Positions 50,771 to 59,189 of a DNA stretch of 64,000 nucleotides are shown here, piece by piece. The notes under the pieces were generated by a model, which was not told the origin of the DNA, did no database searches, and was given only the letters and a program-made list of their open reading frames with translations. Location of the stretch: assembly GCA_002359215.1 (NCBI GenBank), contig DEMN01000006.1:124001-188000 (forward strand). Reading direction: 5' to 3'. The position numbers and the translations under genes are program-made. Every line of letters begins with the position of its first letter. Position 1 is the first letter of the stretch. Source of the DNA: Flavobacteriales bacterium UBA2669 (GTDB lineage Bacteria; Bacteroidota; Bacteroidia; Flavobacteriales_E; Vicingaceae).

Positions 50771-51754
50771 ATGAAAAAAATCTTTACAATTTTAGCAATA
50801 GCATTTTCTATAAATGTTGTAGCACAAATACCAACAAATGGATTGGTAAGGCATTATACATTTTCAGGTAATGCAAATGATAATGTAAATAATCAACACG
50901 GAACTATAATAGGAGCTACCTTAACTGCAGATAAGAATGGAAATCCTAACTCTGCTTTTTATTTTGATGGTGTTAACGATTATATTGATTTACCTCTAAG
51001 TGGTCTTATGCTTAATGAATATACTTACTCTGTATGGGTGTTGGCTAATTCGTTACCTGTATCTGGTTTTACAAGTGTTATCTCAGTTGGTGCTTCAAGA
51101 GTTGGAAATACACAAGGAGGAGACCAATCTATTTGTTTAAGAAGTAATCCTTCTATGTATGGATGGGGATCTACAGCCTACACTGATCCTAACTCTGCTC
51201 TTTATACTTATGAAGGAATTCCAGCTACAACTATGGAATGGAATCATATTACGATAACGATGTCTAACAATGTTCATAAATTATATTTAAATTGCGATTT
51301 AATCTCAATAGATAGTAGTCTTACAACTGTACTCCCTTATTATGGGAATACACCTGAAGCTAAGATAGGTGCAAGAGAAACAAATACAAATTTTTTCCAT
51401 GGAAACATAGATGATGTAAGAATTTATAATAGAGCATTGGCCGTAAATGAAATTCTAGCTTTATGTAATGAAGGAGTTGTTTCAATTGAGGAACAAAAAG
51501 AAACATCAAGTATGCAAATTTATCCAAACCCAACAAATTCTATTATTACGGTGAATATAGAAAACAAAGCAAATACAAAAGGATATAAAATAGAAATTAA
51601 CAATTTGTTGGGTCAAACAGTTTATACTAATTCAATTAATTCAACAAATAACAGTATAGATTTATCTGGTTTAGGAAATAAGGGTGTTTATTTTGTAAAA
51701 GTACTTGATGAGAATAACAATGTAGTTGATGTTCAGAAAGTGATTTATCATTAA
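50771..51754 (+). CDS. LamG-like secreted protein with T9SS type A tail (copy 1)
   Basis: The 327-residue protein has a signal peptide (MKKIFTILAIAFSINVVAQ), a concanavalin A-like LamG domain (about 22-235, with GLVRHYTFSGNANDNVN, SAFYFDGVNDYIDLPLSG and HGNIDDVRIYNRALAVNEI) and the type A tail from about 247 (MQIYPNPTNSIITVNI) to DVQKVIYH. LamG domains bind carbohydrates or proteins. It is one of two tandem copies; the second starts 24 bases after its stop. Confidence 0.85.
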   Translation: MKKIFTILAIAFSINVVAQIPTNGLVRHYTFSGNANDNVNNQHGTIIGATLTADKNGNPNSAFYFDGVNDYIDLPLSGLMLNEYTYSVWVLANSLPVSGFTSVISVGASRVGNTQGGDQSICLRSNPSMYGWGSTAYTDPNSALYTYEGIPATTMEWNHITITMSNNVHKLYLNCDLISIDSSLTTVLPYYGNTPEAKIGARETNTNFFHGNIDDVRIYNRALAVNEILALCNEGVVSIEEQKETSSMQIYPNPTNSIITVNIENKANTKGYKIEINNLLGQTVYTNSINSTNNSIDLSGLGNKGVYFVKVLDENNNVVDVQKVIYH

Positions 51755-51778
51755 TAAATAATATTAAAATCAAATAAG

Positions 51779-52762
51779 ATGAATAATTTTTTTACAATTT
51801 TAGCAATAACATTTTCTCTAAATGTTGTAGCACAAATACCAACAAATGGATTGGTAAGGCACTATTCCTTTTCGGGTAATGCAAATGATAATGTAAATAG
51901 CCAACATGGAACTATAATTGGAGCTACGCTAACTGCAGATAAGAATGGAAATCCTAACTCTGCTTTTTATTTTGATGGAGTTAATGATTACATTGATTTG
52001 CCGCTTTCAGGATTATTATTGAATGAATACACCTATTCAGTATGGGTAATGCTAAGTTCAATCCCTTCAGCTGGAACCGCAACTCACATTCTCTCAATTG
52101 GAAGTTCAAGAGCTGGAAATACTAATGGTGGAGATCAGGCTATGAAAGTTCTTAATGCTAGTATATTTGGATGGGGACTTACAGGGTACACCGATCCTAA
52201 TTCTGCATTAGCTACTTATGATGCTACTGGTTTAACTATCAATACTTGGAATCATATTGTAGCTACGCGTTCATCAAATGTTCAGAAGTTGTATATCAAC
52301 TGTAATTTAGTAGCAATAGATAGCCTTTCTAGTCCAATAGTACCTTTTTATGGTAATGTACCAACTGCTAAAATTGGTACAAGGCAAACTAATGTTGAAT
52401 TTTTCCATGGAAATATAGATGATGTAAGAATTTACAACAGAGCATTGGATGTAAATGAAATTCTAGCTTTATGTAATGAAGGAGTTGTTTCAATTGAAGA
52501 ACAAAAAGAAGCACCAAGTATGCAAATTTATCCAAACCCTACCAATTCAACTATTACGGTAAATATAGAAAATAGTGTGAGTACAAATGGATATAAAATA
52601 GAGGTTAATAATTTGTTGGGACAAACAGTTTATACTAATTCAATTAACTCAACAAATAACAGTATAGATTTATCAAGTTTAGGGAATAAGGGTATTTATT
52701 TTGTGAAAGTACTTGATGAGAATAACAATGTAGTTGATGTTCAAAAAGTGGTGTATTATTAA
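51779..52762 (+). CDS. LamG-like secreted protein with T9SS type A tail (copy 2)
   Basis: The 327-residue protein is the same length as copy 1 and nearly identical in the signal peptide, first 80 residues, the last 120 residues and the sorting tail. The central part (about 100-190) differs most, in the region that should form the ligand face of the LamG fold. This pattern fits tandem duplication with divergence of binding specificity or partial gene conversion. It converges with the M42 peptidase gene. Confidence 0.85.
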   Translation: MNNFFTILAITFSLNVVAQIPTNGLVRHYSFSGNANDNVNSQHGTIIGATLTADKNGNPNSAFYFDGVNDYIDLPLSGLLLNEYTYSVWVMLSSIPSAGTATHILSIGSSRAGNTNGGDQAMKVLNASIFGWGLTGYTDPNSALATYDATGLTINTWNHIVATRSSNVQKLYINCNLVAIDSLSSPIVPFYGNVPTAKIGTRQTNVEFFHGNIDDVRIYNRALDVNEILALCNEGVVSIEEQKEAPSMQIYPNPTNSTITVNIENSVSTNGYKIEVNNLLGQTVYTNSINSTNNSIDLSSLGNKGIYFVKVLDENNNVVDVQKVVYY

Positions 52763-52789
52763 TTTATATATTTGGAGAATGAAGATGAT

Positions 52790-52810
52790 ATTGTAAGGAC
52801 TTCTTACAAT
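52790..52810. terminator. Possible hairpin between convergent genes
   Basis: ATTGTAAG (52790-52797) and CTTACAAT (52803-52810) form an 8-bp stem with a 5-base loop. It overlaps the stop codon of the M42 gene and lacks a T-run, so it is only a weak candidate for a bidirectional terminator. Confidence 0.35.
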
Positions 52811-53733
52811 GCCTTCATTAAATACTGATACATCTCCACCATGGATTTAATGTCTTTCTTGTGTACTTTCTCATCAGGAGAGTGAACATTGTCCTCTGGA
52901 GCTCCTATAAAACACCAATCAAATGGGTAGGGGGAACGTTGCAGTGCATTACCATCACTTCCTCCGGCACTTTCTACTTCAAGTTGAAAAGGAATTTTAC
53001 TTTTTGTTGCTAAATCAACAATTTTATTAATGTAGCTTCTTCTTGGAATTCCGGAATCTCGCATAGAAATAGCAACACCTTTTCCGTGCTTAACACCTTC
53101 TGTTACCCAAGTTATATCTGAAATTAATGCTTGTTTTACACCAAAGCCTTCGTATAAAAATTTGGCTAAATAACCAACACTTCCACCGCCATGTTCTTCC
53201 CATGCCGAGAAAACAATAGCTCCATTTTCTAATGTTTTAGCAACTTCTAGAGTACTCCAAATCCCTAAACGATTGTCCATGTAACAACACTGAACATAGT
53301 TGTTGTCTTCTCTAAAGTTAGGCTGGTAAGTAAGTGTTGTTCCTCTATCTATTGTTCTTTTGTATTTTGCTGAAAAGGTTAGAAACTCGTGTTCGTCTTC
53401 TATGGCTTCAAGTGTACAGGTTATTTTTCCTTGACTATCCTCTCCAACTAATTTAGCTCCTTTTTTAGCTGATGGACCTCCAATTTTAATTAAATTATTG
53501 TCATATCCAACTGTATATCCAACAGAGTCCATGTGAGCAAAAATGGCTGTTCTTGGTTCTCCAAAAATCAGCATAATACAATCCTGAAAGTCTTCTCCTA
53601 TTAATATTTCAGGTTGAACTTTCCACTTTTTTTGCTCTTTTTTGATGTGTTTTAAAAGAAAAGTTTTCATGACTTCTTCACTACCAGAAGGAGCATGGAT
53701 TTTACAAAGTTGTTGAAGTAAATCAAAATTCAT
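52804..53733 (-). CDS. M42-like aminopeptidase
   Basis: The 309-residue protein shows the two-zinc site of the M42/M20 clan in order: H67-x-D69 (FAHMDSVG), D153 (YMDNRLG), the E179-E180 pair (AWEEHGG), D206 (SDITWV) and H284 (NVHSPDEKV). M42 enzymes are cytoplasmic, often tetrahedral aminopeptidases that clear peptides after proteasome-like or Lon/Clp degradation. It is shorter than typical M42 members (about 340-360). It follows dnaN by 22 bases on the same strand. Confidence 0.82.
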   Translation of the reverse strand: MNFDLLQQLCKIHAPSGSEEVMKTFLLKHIKKEQKKWKVQPEILIGEDFQDCIMLIFGEPRTAIFAHMDSVGYTVGYDNNLIKIGGPSAKKGAKLVGEDSQGKITCTLEAIEDEHEFLTFSAKYKRTIDRGTTLTYQPNFREDNNYVQCCYMDNRLGIWSTLEVAKTLENGAIVFSAWEEHGGGSVGYLAKFLYEGFGVKQALISDITWVTEGVKHGKGVAISMRDSGIPRRSYINKIVDLATKSKIPFQLEVESAGGSDGNALQRSPYPFDWCFIGAPEDNVHSPDEKVHKKDIKSMVEMYQYLMKAL

Positions 53734-53755
53734 GATATTGAAGAGTTATGCCTTT

Positions 53756-54877
53756 TTAGTTGTTTAACATTACAGGCATTACTAACATCAATACTTCTTC
53801 TTTGTCATCTTCTTTTTCTACAGGAGTTAAAATGCCGGCTCTGTTTGGTGCAGACATAGCAATGCTAACATTGTCTGATGTTAAGTTGGTTAACATTTCT
53901 AATAAAAATGCTGCATTAAACCCAATTTCCATGTCTTCACCTTCAAACTGGCAAGTAAGTCTTTCAACGGCTTCATTAGAAAAGTCTAAATCTTCAGCAG
54001 AAATTTGTAATTCGCTGCCTGACATTTTTAGTTTTATTTGGTGGGTTGTTTTGTTAGAGAATATCGCTACTCTTTTTAGAGCAGTTAAAAATTTACTTCT
54101 TTCAACGGTAAGTACATTAGGATTTTCTGTTGGAATTACAGCATTGTAGTTTGGGTATTTACCATCAATTAATCTAGAAATTAACTTTGTAGATTCAAAT
54201 TCAAAAGCTGCGTTGGTTTCGTTGTATTTTATAGTTACGTCATCGCTAACATTACTTAAAATGTTTTTCAGTAATGTTAAAGGTTTTTTAGGAAAGATGA
54301 ATGAAGATCCTGTTTTGGCCCCTAAGTCTGTTCTTCTATATTTTACTAGCTTGTGAGCATCTGTTGCTACAAAAGTGATGTCATCATTATTTAATTCAAA
54401 AAATACTCCCGACATAACAGGTCTTAACTCATCATTACCTGTAGCAAATAATGTTTTGTTGATAGCATTTTCTATAATGTCTGCATTAATTTTTATGGTT
54501 GATGGCTTTTCAATTTCAGGAGTTTTGGGAAACTCTTCACCATTTAAACCACTCAATTTATATTTACCTTCATCAGATGTGATTTCAATACCAAAATCTT
54601 TGCTGTCTATAGTAAAAGTAAGAGGTTGAGTAGGAAAAGTTTTTAAGGTATCTAACAATAACTTAGCAGGAATAGCAATAATTCCATCTTCTTTAGATTC
54701 AATACTAAGTTTTGTAGAAATAGTTGTTTCTAAATCTGAAGCGGTAACAGATAGTTCTCCGTCTTTTATCTCAAACAAAAAATTATCTAAAATTGGCAAT
54801 GTATTGTTGGTACTTAATACGCCACTAATTTGTTGTAGTTTTTTTAATAATGCTGTACTTGTTACTATAAATTTCAT
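53756..54877 (-). CDS. dnaN: DNA polymerase III subunit beta (sliding clamp)
   Basis: The 373-residue protein begins MKFIVTSTALLKKLQQISGV and shows three clamp domains of about 120 residues (for example NTLPILDNFLFEI, RPVMSGVFFELN, KMSGSELQISAEDLDFSNEA) and the VLMLVMPVMLNN C-terminus near the protein-binding groove. It tethers polymerase III to DNA. dnaA and recF are not adjacent. Its upstream region has a -7 box and an inverted TTATCAACA pair. Confidence 0.97.
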   Translation of the reverse strand: MKFIVTSTALLKKLQQISGVLSTNNTLPILDNFLFEIKDGELSVTASDLETTISTKLSIESKEDGIIAIPAKLLLDTLKTFPTQPLTFTIDSKDFGIEITSDEGKYKLSGLNGEEFPKTPEIEKPSTIKINADIIENAINKTLFATGNDELRPVMSGVFFELNNDDITFVATDAHKLVKYRRTDLGAKTGSSFIFPKKPLTLLKNILSNVSDDVTIKYNETNAAFEFESTKLISRLIDGKYPNYNAVIPTENPNVLTVERSKFLTALKRVAIFSNKTTHQIKLKMSGSELQISAEDLDFSNEAVERLTCQFEGEDMEIGFNAAFLLEMLTNLTSDNVSIAMSAPNRAGILTPVEKEDDKEEVLMLVMPVMLNN

Positions 54878-54918
54878 ATGTATGTAAATTATTTAATTGT
54901 CTTGTTTTATAAGAGTAA

Positions 54919-54926
54919 CAAAAGTA
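54919..54926 (-). promoter_or_regulatory. Candidate -7 box of dnaN
   Basis: The minus strand reads TACTTTTG, matching TAnnTTTG, 42 bases upstream of the dnaN ATG at 54877. No -33 TTG is obvious. Confidence 0.45.
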
Positions 54927-54965
54927 ATTTTTTATGAGTGCTAACTGCGAATTAATTATTAATAA

Positions 54966-54984
54966 TTATCAACATTGTTGATAA
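54966..54984. promoter_or_regulatory. Inverted TTATCAACA pair between lon and dnaN
   Basis: TTATCAACA and its inverse TGTTGATAA face each other around one central T. Each arm is one base from the DnaA box TTATCCACA. The site lies about 50-70 bases upstream of the expected dnaN start site, so DnaA-type control is possible. It lies 17-35 bases past the lon stop and could equally be the lon terminator, although the T-run is poor. Confidence 0.4.
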
Positions 54985-55001
54985 AATTAAATCACTGATT
55001 A

Positions 55002-57470
55002 TTAATTTCTTAATTGTTGTTTTTCAGTAATATTAATAGCGTTTTTTACTTTTTGTTTGGTAAGTGCGTAATCAATTACTTCGGTCATATTTTCTACATA
55101 GTGAAATTTAAGACCTGTTAAATAATCTTGTTTTATCTCTTTGATGTCTTTTTCATTATCTTTAGAAAGAATGATTTCCTTGATTTCAGCACGTTTTGCA
55201 GCCAATATTTTTTCTTTAATTCCACCAACAGGCAATACTCGGCCTCTCAATGTAATTTCACCAGTCATAGCTAAATTAGCTTTTACTTTACGTTGTGTAA
55301 ATGCTGATGCTAAGGCTGTAAGCATAGTAATTCCTGCCGAAGGACCATCTTTTGGTGTTGCTCCTTCAGGAACATGAATGTGAATATCCCATTTATCAAA
55401 AGTCTCAGGGCTAATATCAAGAATATCAGCATGAGCTTTAAGGTAAGCGAGTGCTATAATTGCAGACTCTTTCATTACATCACCTAAGTTTCCGGTAAGG
55501 GTAAGCTTTCCTTTTCCTTTACTTAGGCTTGTTTCTATAAACAAAATATCGCCACCGACAGAAGTCCATGCCAATCCTGTAACAACTCCCGCTACGTCAT
55601 TGCCTTGGTATTTATCTTTAGAGTGTCCCGGACCTAATAAATCAACAAGGTTTTCCATTATTACTTTTGAGTTATAGTTTTCTTCTTCCATTGCAATTTG
55701 TTTGGCTTTTTGGCGAACAATTTTTGCTAATTTCTTTTCTAAATTTCTAACACCTGATTCTCTAGTGTATTCACTTGCAATTTTTTCAATTACTTTTTTA
55801 GGAATTTGTAATTGATTTTTTACTAATCCGTGGTCTTTTGCTAACTTAGGAATTAAATGTCTTGTAGCAATTTCTACTTTTTCTTCAACGGTATAGCCAT
55901 TCATTTCAATAATTTCCATTCTGTCTCTAAGTGCAGGTTGAATGGTTGATAATGAATTGGCGGTAGCAATAAATAAGATCTTAGATAAATCATAATCTAA
56001 TTCTAAGAAATTATCATAGAAATTTTCATTTTGTTCAGGATCTAAAACTTCTAGTAAAGCTGAAGAAGGGTCACCTTGATGACTTGCTCCAACTTTATCT
56101 ATTTCGTCTAAAACAAAAACAGGGTTAGAAGACTCTACTTTTTTTAAACTTTGAATAATTCTTCCCGGCATTGCTCCAATGTAAGTTTTTCTGTGTCCTC
56201 TAATTTCTGCTTCATCTCTTAATCCACCTAACGACATTCTTACATATTTTCTACTTAATGCTTCAGCAACAGATTTTCCGAGAGAGGTTTTTCCTACACC
56301 TGGAGGACCGTAAAGACAAAGTATGGGAGATTTTAAATCACCTTTTAGTTTTAACACAGCTAAGTGTTCAATAATTCGTTCTTTTACCTTTTCTAAGCCA
56401 AAATGGTCTCTATCCAAAATACGTTGAGCTCTTTTTAAGTCAAAATTATCTTTAGAATATTTTTTCCAAGGGAGCTCTAACAGAGTTTCAATATAATTAG
56501 ATTGAACAGAATATTCTGCTGCTTGTGGATTTAGTCTTTCAAGTTTACTAATTTCTTTTTCAAAACGTTCTTTAACTGTTTTATTCCATTTTTTTGTTTT
56601 GGCTTTTTTTCTAAATTCAGCAATTTCTTGTTGTTGAGGGTCACCACCAAGTTCTTCTTGTATTTGTTTAATTTGTTGATTAAGGAAATAATCTCTTTGT
56701 TGTTTGTCTAAATCTGTCCTAACTTTAGATTGAATGTCGTTTTTTAATTCTAGTAACTGAAGTTCTTTGGTTAAGTGCTGTAATAATAAATTGGCTCTTT
56801 CTTGTAGTTCAGGAATCTCTAATAAGATTTGTTTTTCCTTTACCCCTGCATTCATGTTAGAAGCGATAAAGTTGATTAAAAAAGTAGGGCTTTCAATATT
56901 TTTAATAGCAAATGTTGCTTCAGTAGGTATGTTAGGAGATTGTTGAATAATTTGTGTAGCTAAATCTTTAATAGAACTTACTAAAGCATTAAAATTTTTA
57001 CCTTTAGGCTTTTCTACTTGATTAAATTCTTTGACTCTTGCTCTAAGATATGGTGTCGTCTGAGTGAATTCTTCAATTTTAAATCGCTTTTTACCTTGAA
57101 TAATAACGGTGGTATTTCCATCAGGCATTCTAAGCATTTTAAGAATGTGGGCAACTGTTCCTATTTCGTTTAAATCTTTTGGATCTGGATCTTCAATCGC
57201 ATCATTTTTCTGAGCAACAACTCCAAGTGTTTTATCTCCGTTATAAGCTTCTTTTATAAGTTTAATGGATTTGTCTCTTCCTACTGTTATTGGAATAATA
57301 ACACCAGGAAACAAAACAGTATTTCTTAATGGGAGTAGGGGTAATTCTTTAGGTGTTTCTTCAGAATTCATTTGTTCTTCATCATCAGAAGATAAAAGAG
57401 GAATAAATTCTGTATCATCATCAATTATGTTTGATATAGTAAGGTTGTCGAAATTAAAAGTGTCTTTCAT
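55002..57470 (-). CDS. lon: ATP-dependent protease Lon
   Basis: The 822-residue protein has the N-terminal substrate domain (about 40-235, LPLLPLRNTVLFPGVIIPI), coiled coils, the AAA+ module with Walker A GPPGVGKT at 388-395 and VFVLDEIDKVG, and the C-terminal protease domain with the Ser-Lys dyad: S711 in KDGPSAGITM and the lysine in GGIKEKILAAKR near 754. It degrades damaged and regulatory proteins. A single TTATCAACA at 57528-57536 lies upstream of its start. Confidence 0.97.
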   Translation of the reverse strand: MKDTFNFDNLTISNIIDDDTEFIPLLSSDDEEQMNSEETPKELPLLPLRNTVLFPGVIIPITVGRDKSIKLIKEAYNGDKTLGVVAQKNDAIEDPDPKDLNEIGTVAHILKMLRMPDGNTTVIIQGKKRFKIEEFTQTTPYLRARVKEFNQVEKPKGKNFNALVSSIKDLATQIIQQSPNIPTEATFAIKNIESPTFLINFIASNMNAGVKEKQILLEIPELQERANLLLQHLTKELQLLELKNDIQSKVRTDLDKQQRDYFLNQQIKQIQEELGGDPQQQEIAEFRKKAKTKKWNKTVKERFEKEISKLERLNPQAAEYSVQSNYIETLLELPWKKYSKDNFDLKRAQRILDRDHFGLEKVKERIIEHLAVLKLKGDLKSPILCLYGPPGVGKTSLGKSVAEALSRKYVRMSLGGLRDEAEIRGHRKTYIGAMPGRIIQSLKKVESSNPVFVLDEIDKVGASHQGDPSSALLEVLDPEQNENFYDNFLELDYDLSKILFIATANSLSTIQPALRDRMEIIEMNGYTVEEKVEIATRHLIPKLAKDHGLVKNQLQIPKKVIEKIASEYTRESGVRNLEKKLAKIVRQKAKQIAMEEENYNSKVIMENLVDLLGPGHSKDKYQGNDVAGVVTGLAWTSVGGDILFIETSLSKGKGKLTLTGNLGDVMKESAIIALAYLKAHADILDISPETFDKWDIHIHVPEGATPKDGPSAGITMLTALASAFTQRKVKANLAMTGEITLRGRVLPVGGIKEKILAAKRAEIKEIILSKDNEKDIKEIKQDYLTGLKFHYVENMTEVIDYALTKQKVKNAINITEKQQLRN

Positions 57471-57589
57471 AGATAAAAAATTAATAAGTCAATTTGACAT
57501 TATAAAAAATAAAATAGTACTGAAAATTTATCAACATCAGTAATTCAAGGGTTGTGCCAATTAATAGAAATCGGAATTTTTGGCGGCTT

Positions 57590-58768
57590 TTATTTTCTAT
57601 ATTCCGAAGTTTGTTGATGTATGTCAGCAAAAATAGCTTTATCTTCTTTGGTAAGTAGTATACCTCTTCTTTCCATAACTTTTTCGGCCGTTTCAATGGC
57701 TTTTTCTAATTGATAAGTGGTAGTTTCTCCATTTCCTCCCCAAGAAAATGACGGGATAAATTTATCTTGAAATCCACCGCCATAAATATTAGCCGAAAAA
57801 CCTGCTACAGTTCCAGTATTGAACATAGTGTTTATACCGCATTTTGTATGGTCACCCATAATTAGTCCACAAAATTGTAAGCGTGTATTTTCTAATTTCT
57901 TAGAAGTGTAGTTCCATAGTTTGACTTCGCCATAGTTGTTTTTTAGATTGGAATTGTTGGTGTCAGCACCTAAATTACACCATTCACCTAAAACAGAATT
58001 GCCTAAAAAACCATCGTGTCCTTTGTTAGAATAAGCTTGAATTACAGAATTGCTAACTTCTCCACCAACTTTAGAGTGAGGACCAATGGTAGTTGCTCCA
58101 TAAATTTTTCCACCCATTTTTAAAGTAGCATTTTCGCAAAGAGCAAAAGGACCACGAACTAAGCTGCCTTCCATAATTTCGGCATTTTTGCCAATATAGA
58201 TTGCACCAAAATTACTATTTAGGATAGCTCCATTAATTGTAGCACCTTCTTCAATAAAAACCTTGCTTCCAATTATGGTGTTAGTTTCGTTGGCTTTTTC
58301 AGATTTTTTATTTTTAGTAAGTCTTTCAAAATCTTGCTCAATAGCTTGGTGGTTTTTTGTGAAAATATCCGTTACAGAACTAATCGAAATTAGGTGGAAG
58401 TCTGTAATATCAAGTAGATTTTCAAAAGTTTCAGAATTAAAAATTTCTAAGCTTGTTTTTGCTACTACAATTTCATTATTACAAATAAGAGCTTCGTTTA
58501 GTTGAAGTTCATTTTTCAGGAAATCAATAAGTTCTACAGAAGGTAAGAAAGCACTATTGATAAATAAATTTTCCTTAGCGGTATTTACTTTAAACTTTTT
58601 TGAAAGATAAGCTGTTGTTAGGTAAGAAATATTTTCTTCGTTTGCAGATAAAAAATCCATCCATTTTTCTTCAATGGTGGTGATGCCAACTCTAAGTTTG
58701 GCAATAGGTTTAGCAAAAACTAAAGGTAGTAAACTTTCTCTGTTGGTTTCAAAAAAAATGATGTTCAT
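57590..58768 (-). CDS. GlmU-like bifunctional sugar nucleotidyltransferase/acetyltransferase, Bacteroidetes type
   Basis: The 392-residue protein starts MNIIFFETNRESLLPLVFAKP, the divergent nucleotidyltransferase start of the Bacteroidetes GlmU-like family, and has a C-terminal left-handed beta helix (about 155-340) with hexapeptide repeats such as KVFIEEGATINGAILNSNF. It probably makes UDP-GlcNAc for cell wall and lipid A, and so feeds MurA and the Lpx pathway seen in this window. A canonical GlmU may exist elsewhere. Its neighbour rpmE2 is the usual partner in this phylum. Confidence 0.82.
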   Translation of the reverse strand: MNIIFFETNRESLLPLVFAKPIAKLRVGITTIEEKWMDFLSANEENISYLTTAYLSKKFKVNTAKENLFINSAFLPSVELIDFLKNELQLNEALICNNEIVVAKTSLEIFNSETFENLLDITDFHLISISSVTDIFTKNHQAIEQDFERLTKNKKSEKANETNTIIGSKVFIEEGATINGAILNSNFGAIYIGKNAEIMEGSLVRGPFALCENATLKMGGKIYGATTIGPHSKVGGEVSNSVIQAYSNKGHDGFLGNSVLGEWCNLGADTNNSNLKNNYGEVKLWNYTSKKLENTRLQFCGLIMGDHTKCGINTMFNTGTVAGFSANIYGGGFQDKFIPSFSWGGNGETTTYQLEKAIETAEKVMERRGILLTKEDKAIFADIHQQTSEYRK

Positions 58769-58798
58769 TTGTAGTGTTGTTTTGTTTTCGAAAGTACA

Positions 58799-58832
58799 AA
58801 AAAAAAGTCCTTTCGTTATAACGAAAGGACTT
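58799..58832 (-). terminator. Terminator of rpmE2
   Basis: A 14-bp perfect inverted repeat with half-site AAGTCCTTTCGTTA (58805-58818) is followed on the minus strand by a run of at least eight T. It ends the short rpmE2 transcript 20 bases past its stop and lies just upstream of the GlmU-like gene, whose transcription therefore needs its own promoter or read-through. Confidence 0.85.
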
Positions 58833-58851
58833 AAAATCTGTTAAGATTAAT

Positions 58852-59106
58852 TTATTTAGAATGTTTTCCGTATCTGTTTTTAAATTTGTCAATACGTCCT
58901 GCAGTATCTACCAATTGAATTTTTCCTGTGTAAAATGGATGAGATTTGTGAGAAATCTCTAATTTAATCAAAGGATATTCATTACCATCTTCCCAAACAA
59001 TAGTCTCTTTAGTGTTGGCAGCTGATCTACTTAAAAAAGAGTATTCATTAGACATGTCTTTAAACACTACTAATCTGTAATTTTCTGGATGTATTTCTTT
59101 TTTCAT
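58852..59106 (-). CDS. rpmE2: 50S ribosomal protein L31 type B (zinc-free)
   Basis: The 84-residue protein begins MKKEIHPENYRLVVFKDMSN and contains FLSRSAANTKETI and SHKSHPFYTGK. It lacks the CxxC pair of zinc-type L31, so it is the type B form that does not need zinc. It bridges the subunits at the heads. A good promoter lies 38 bases upstream and a strong terminator follows. Confidence 0.95.
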   Translation of the reverse strand: MKKEIHPENYRLVVFKDMSNEYSFLSRSAANTKETIVWEDGNEYPLIKLEISHKSHPFYTGKIQLVDTAGRIDKFKNRYGKHSK

Positions 59107-59143
59107 TTTTTTTAAATTTAAATCTTGTATTTTTAAGGGGACG

Positions 59144-59174
59144 CAAATTTAGTAATATTTTTTAATATGAACAA
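59144..59174 (-). promoter_or_regulatory. rpmE2 promoter, TTG-N20-TAAATTTG
   Basis: On the minus strand TTG (complement of 59172-59174) and TAAATTTG (59144-59151) are 20 bases apart, a good match to the Bacteroidetes consensus. The leader to the ATG at 59106 would be about 33 bases. Confidence 0.6.
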
Positions 59175-59189
59175 TATTTATTTGAAACT

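Noticed and set aside
54936..54944. GAGTGCTAA, the half-site of a CIRCE heat-shock operator, upstream of dnaN
   Set aside because: The matching TTAGCACTC half-site at 9 bases is missing on either side, and dnaN is not a CIRCE-type target.
57481..57696. Minus-strand 71-codon frame overlapping the end of the GlmU-like gene
   Set aside because: About half of it overlaps the well-supported GlmU-like frame and the translation has no recognisable features; it is a shadow.
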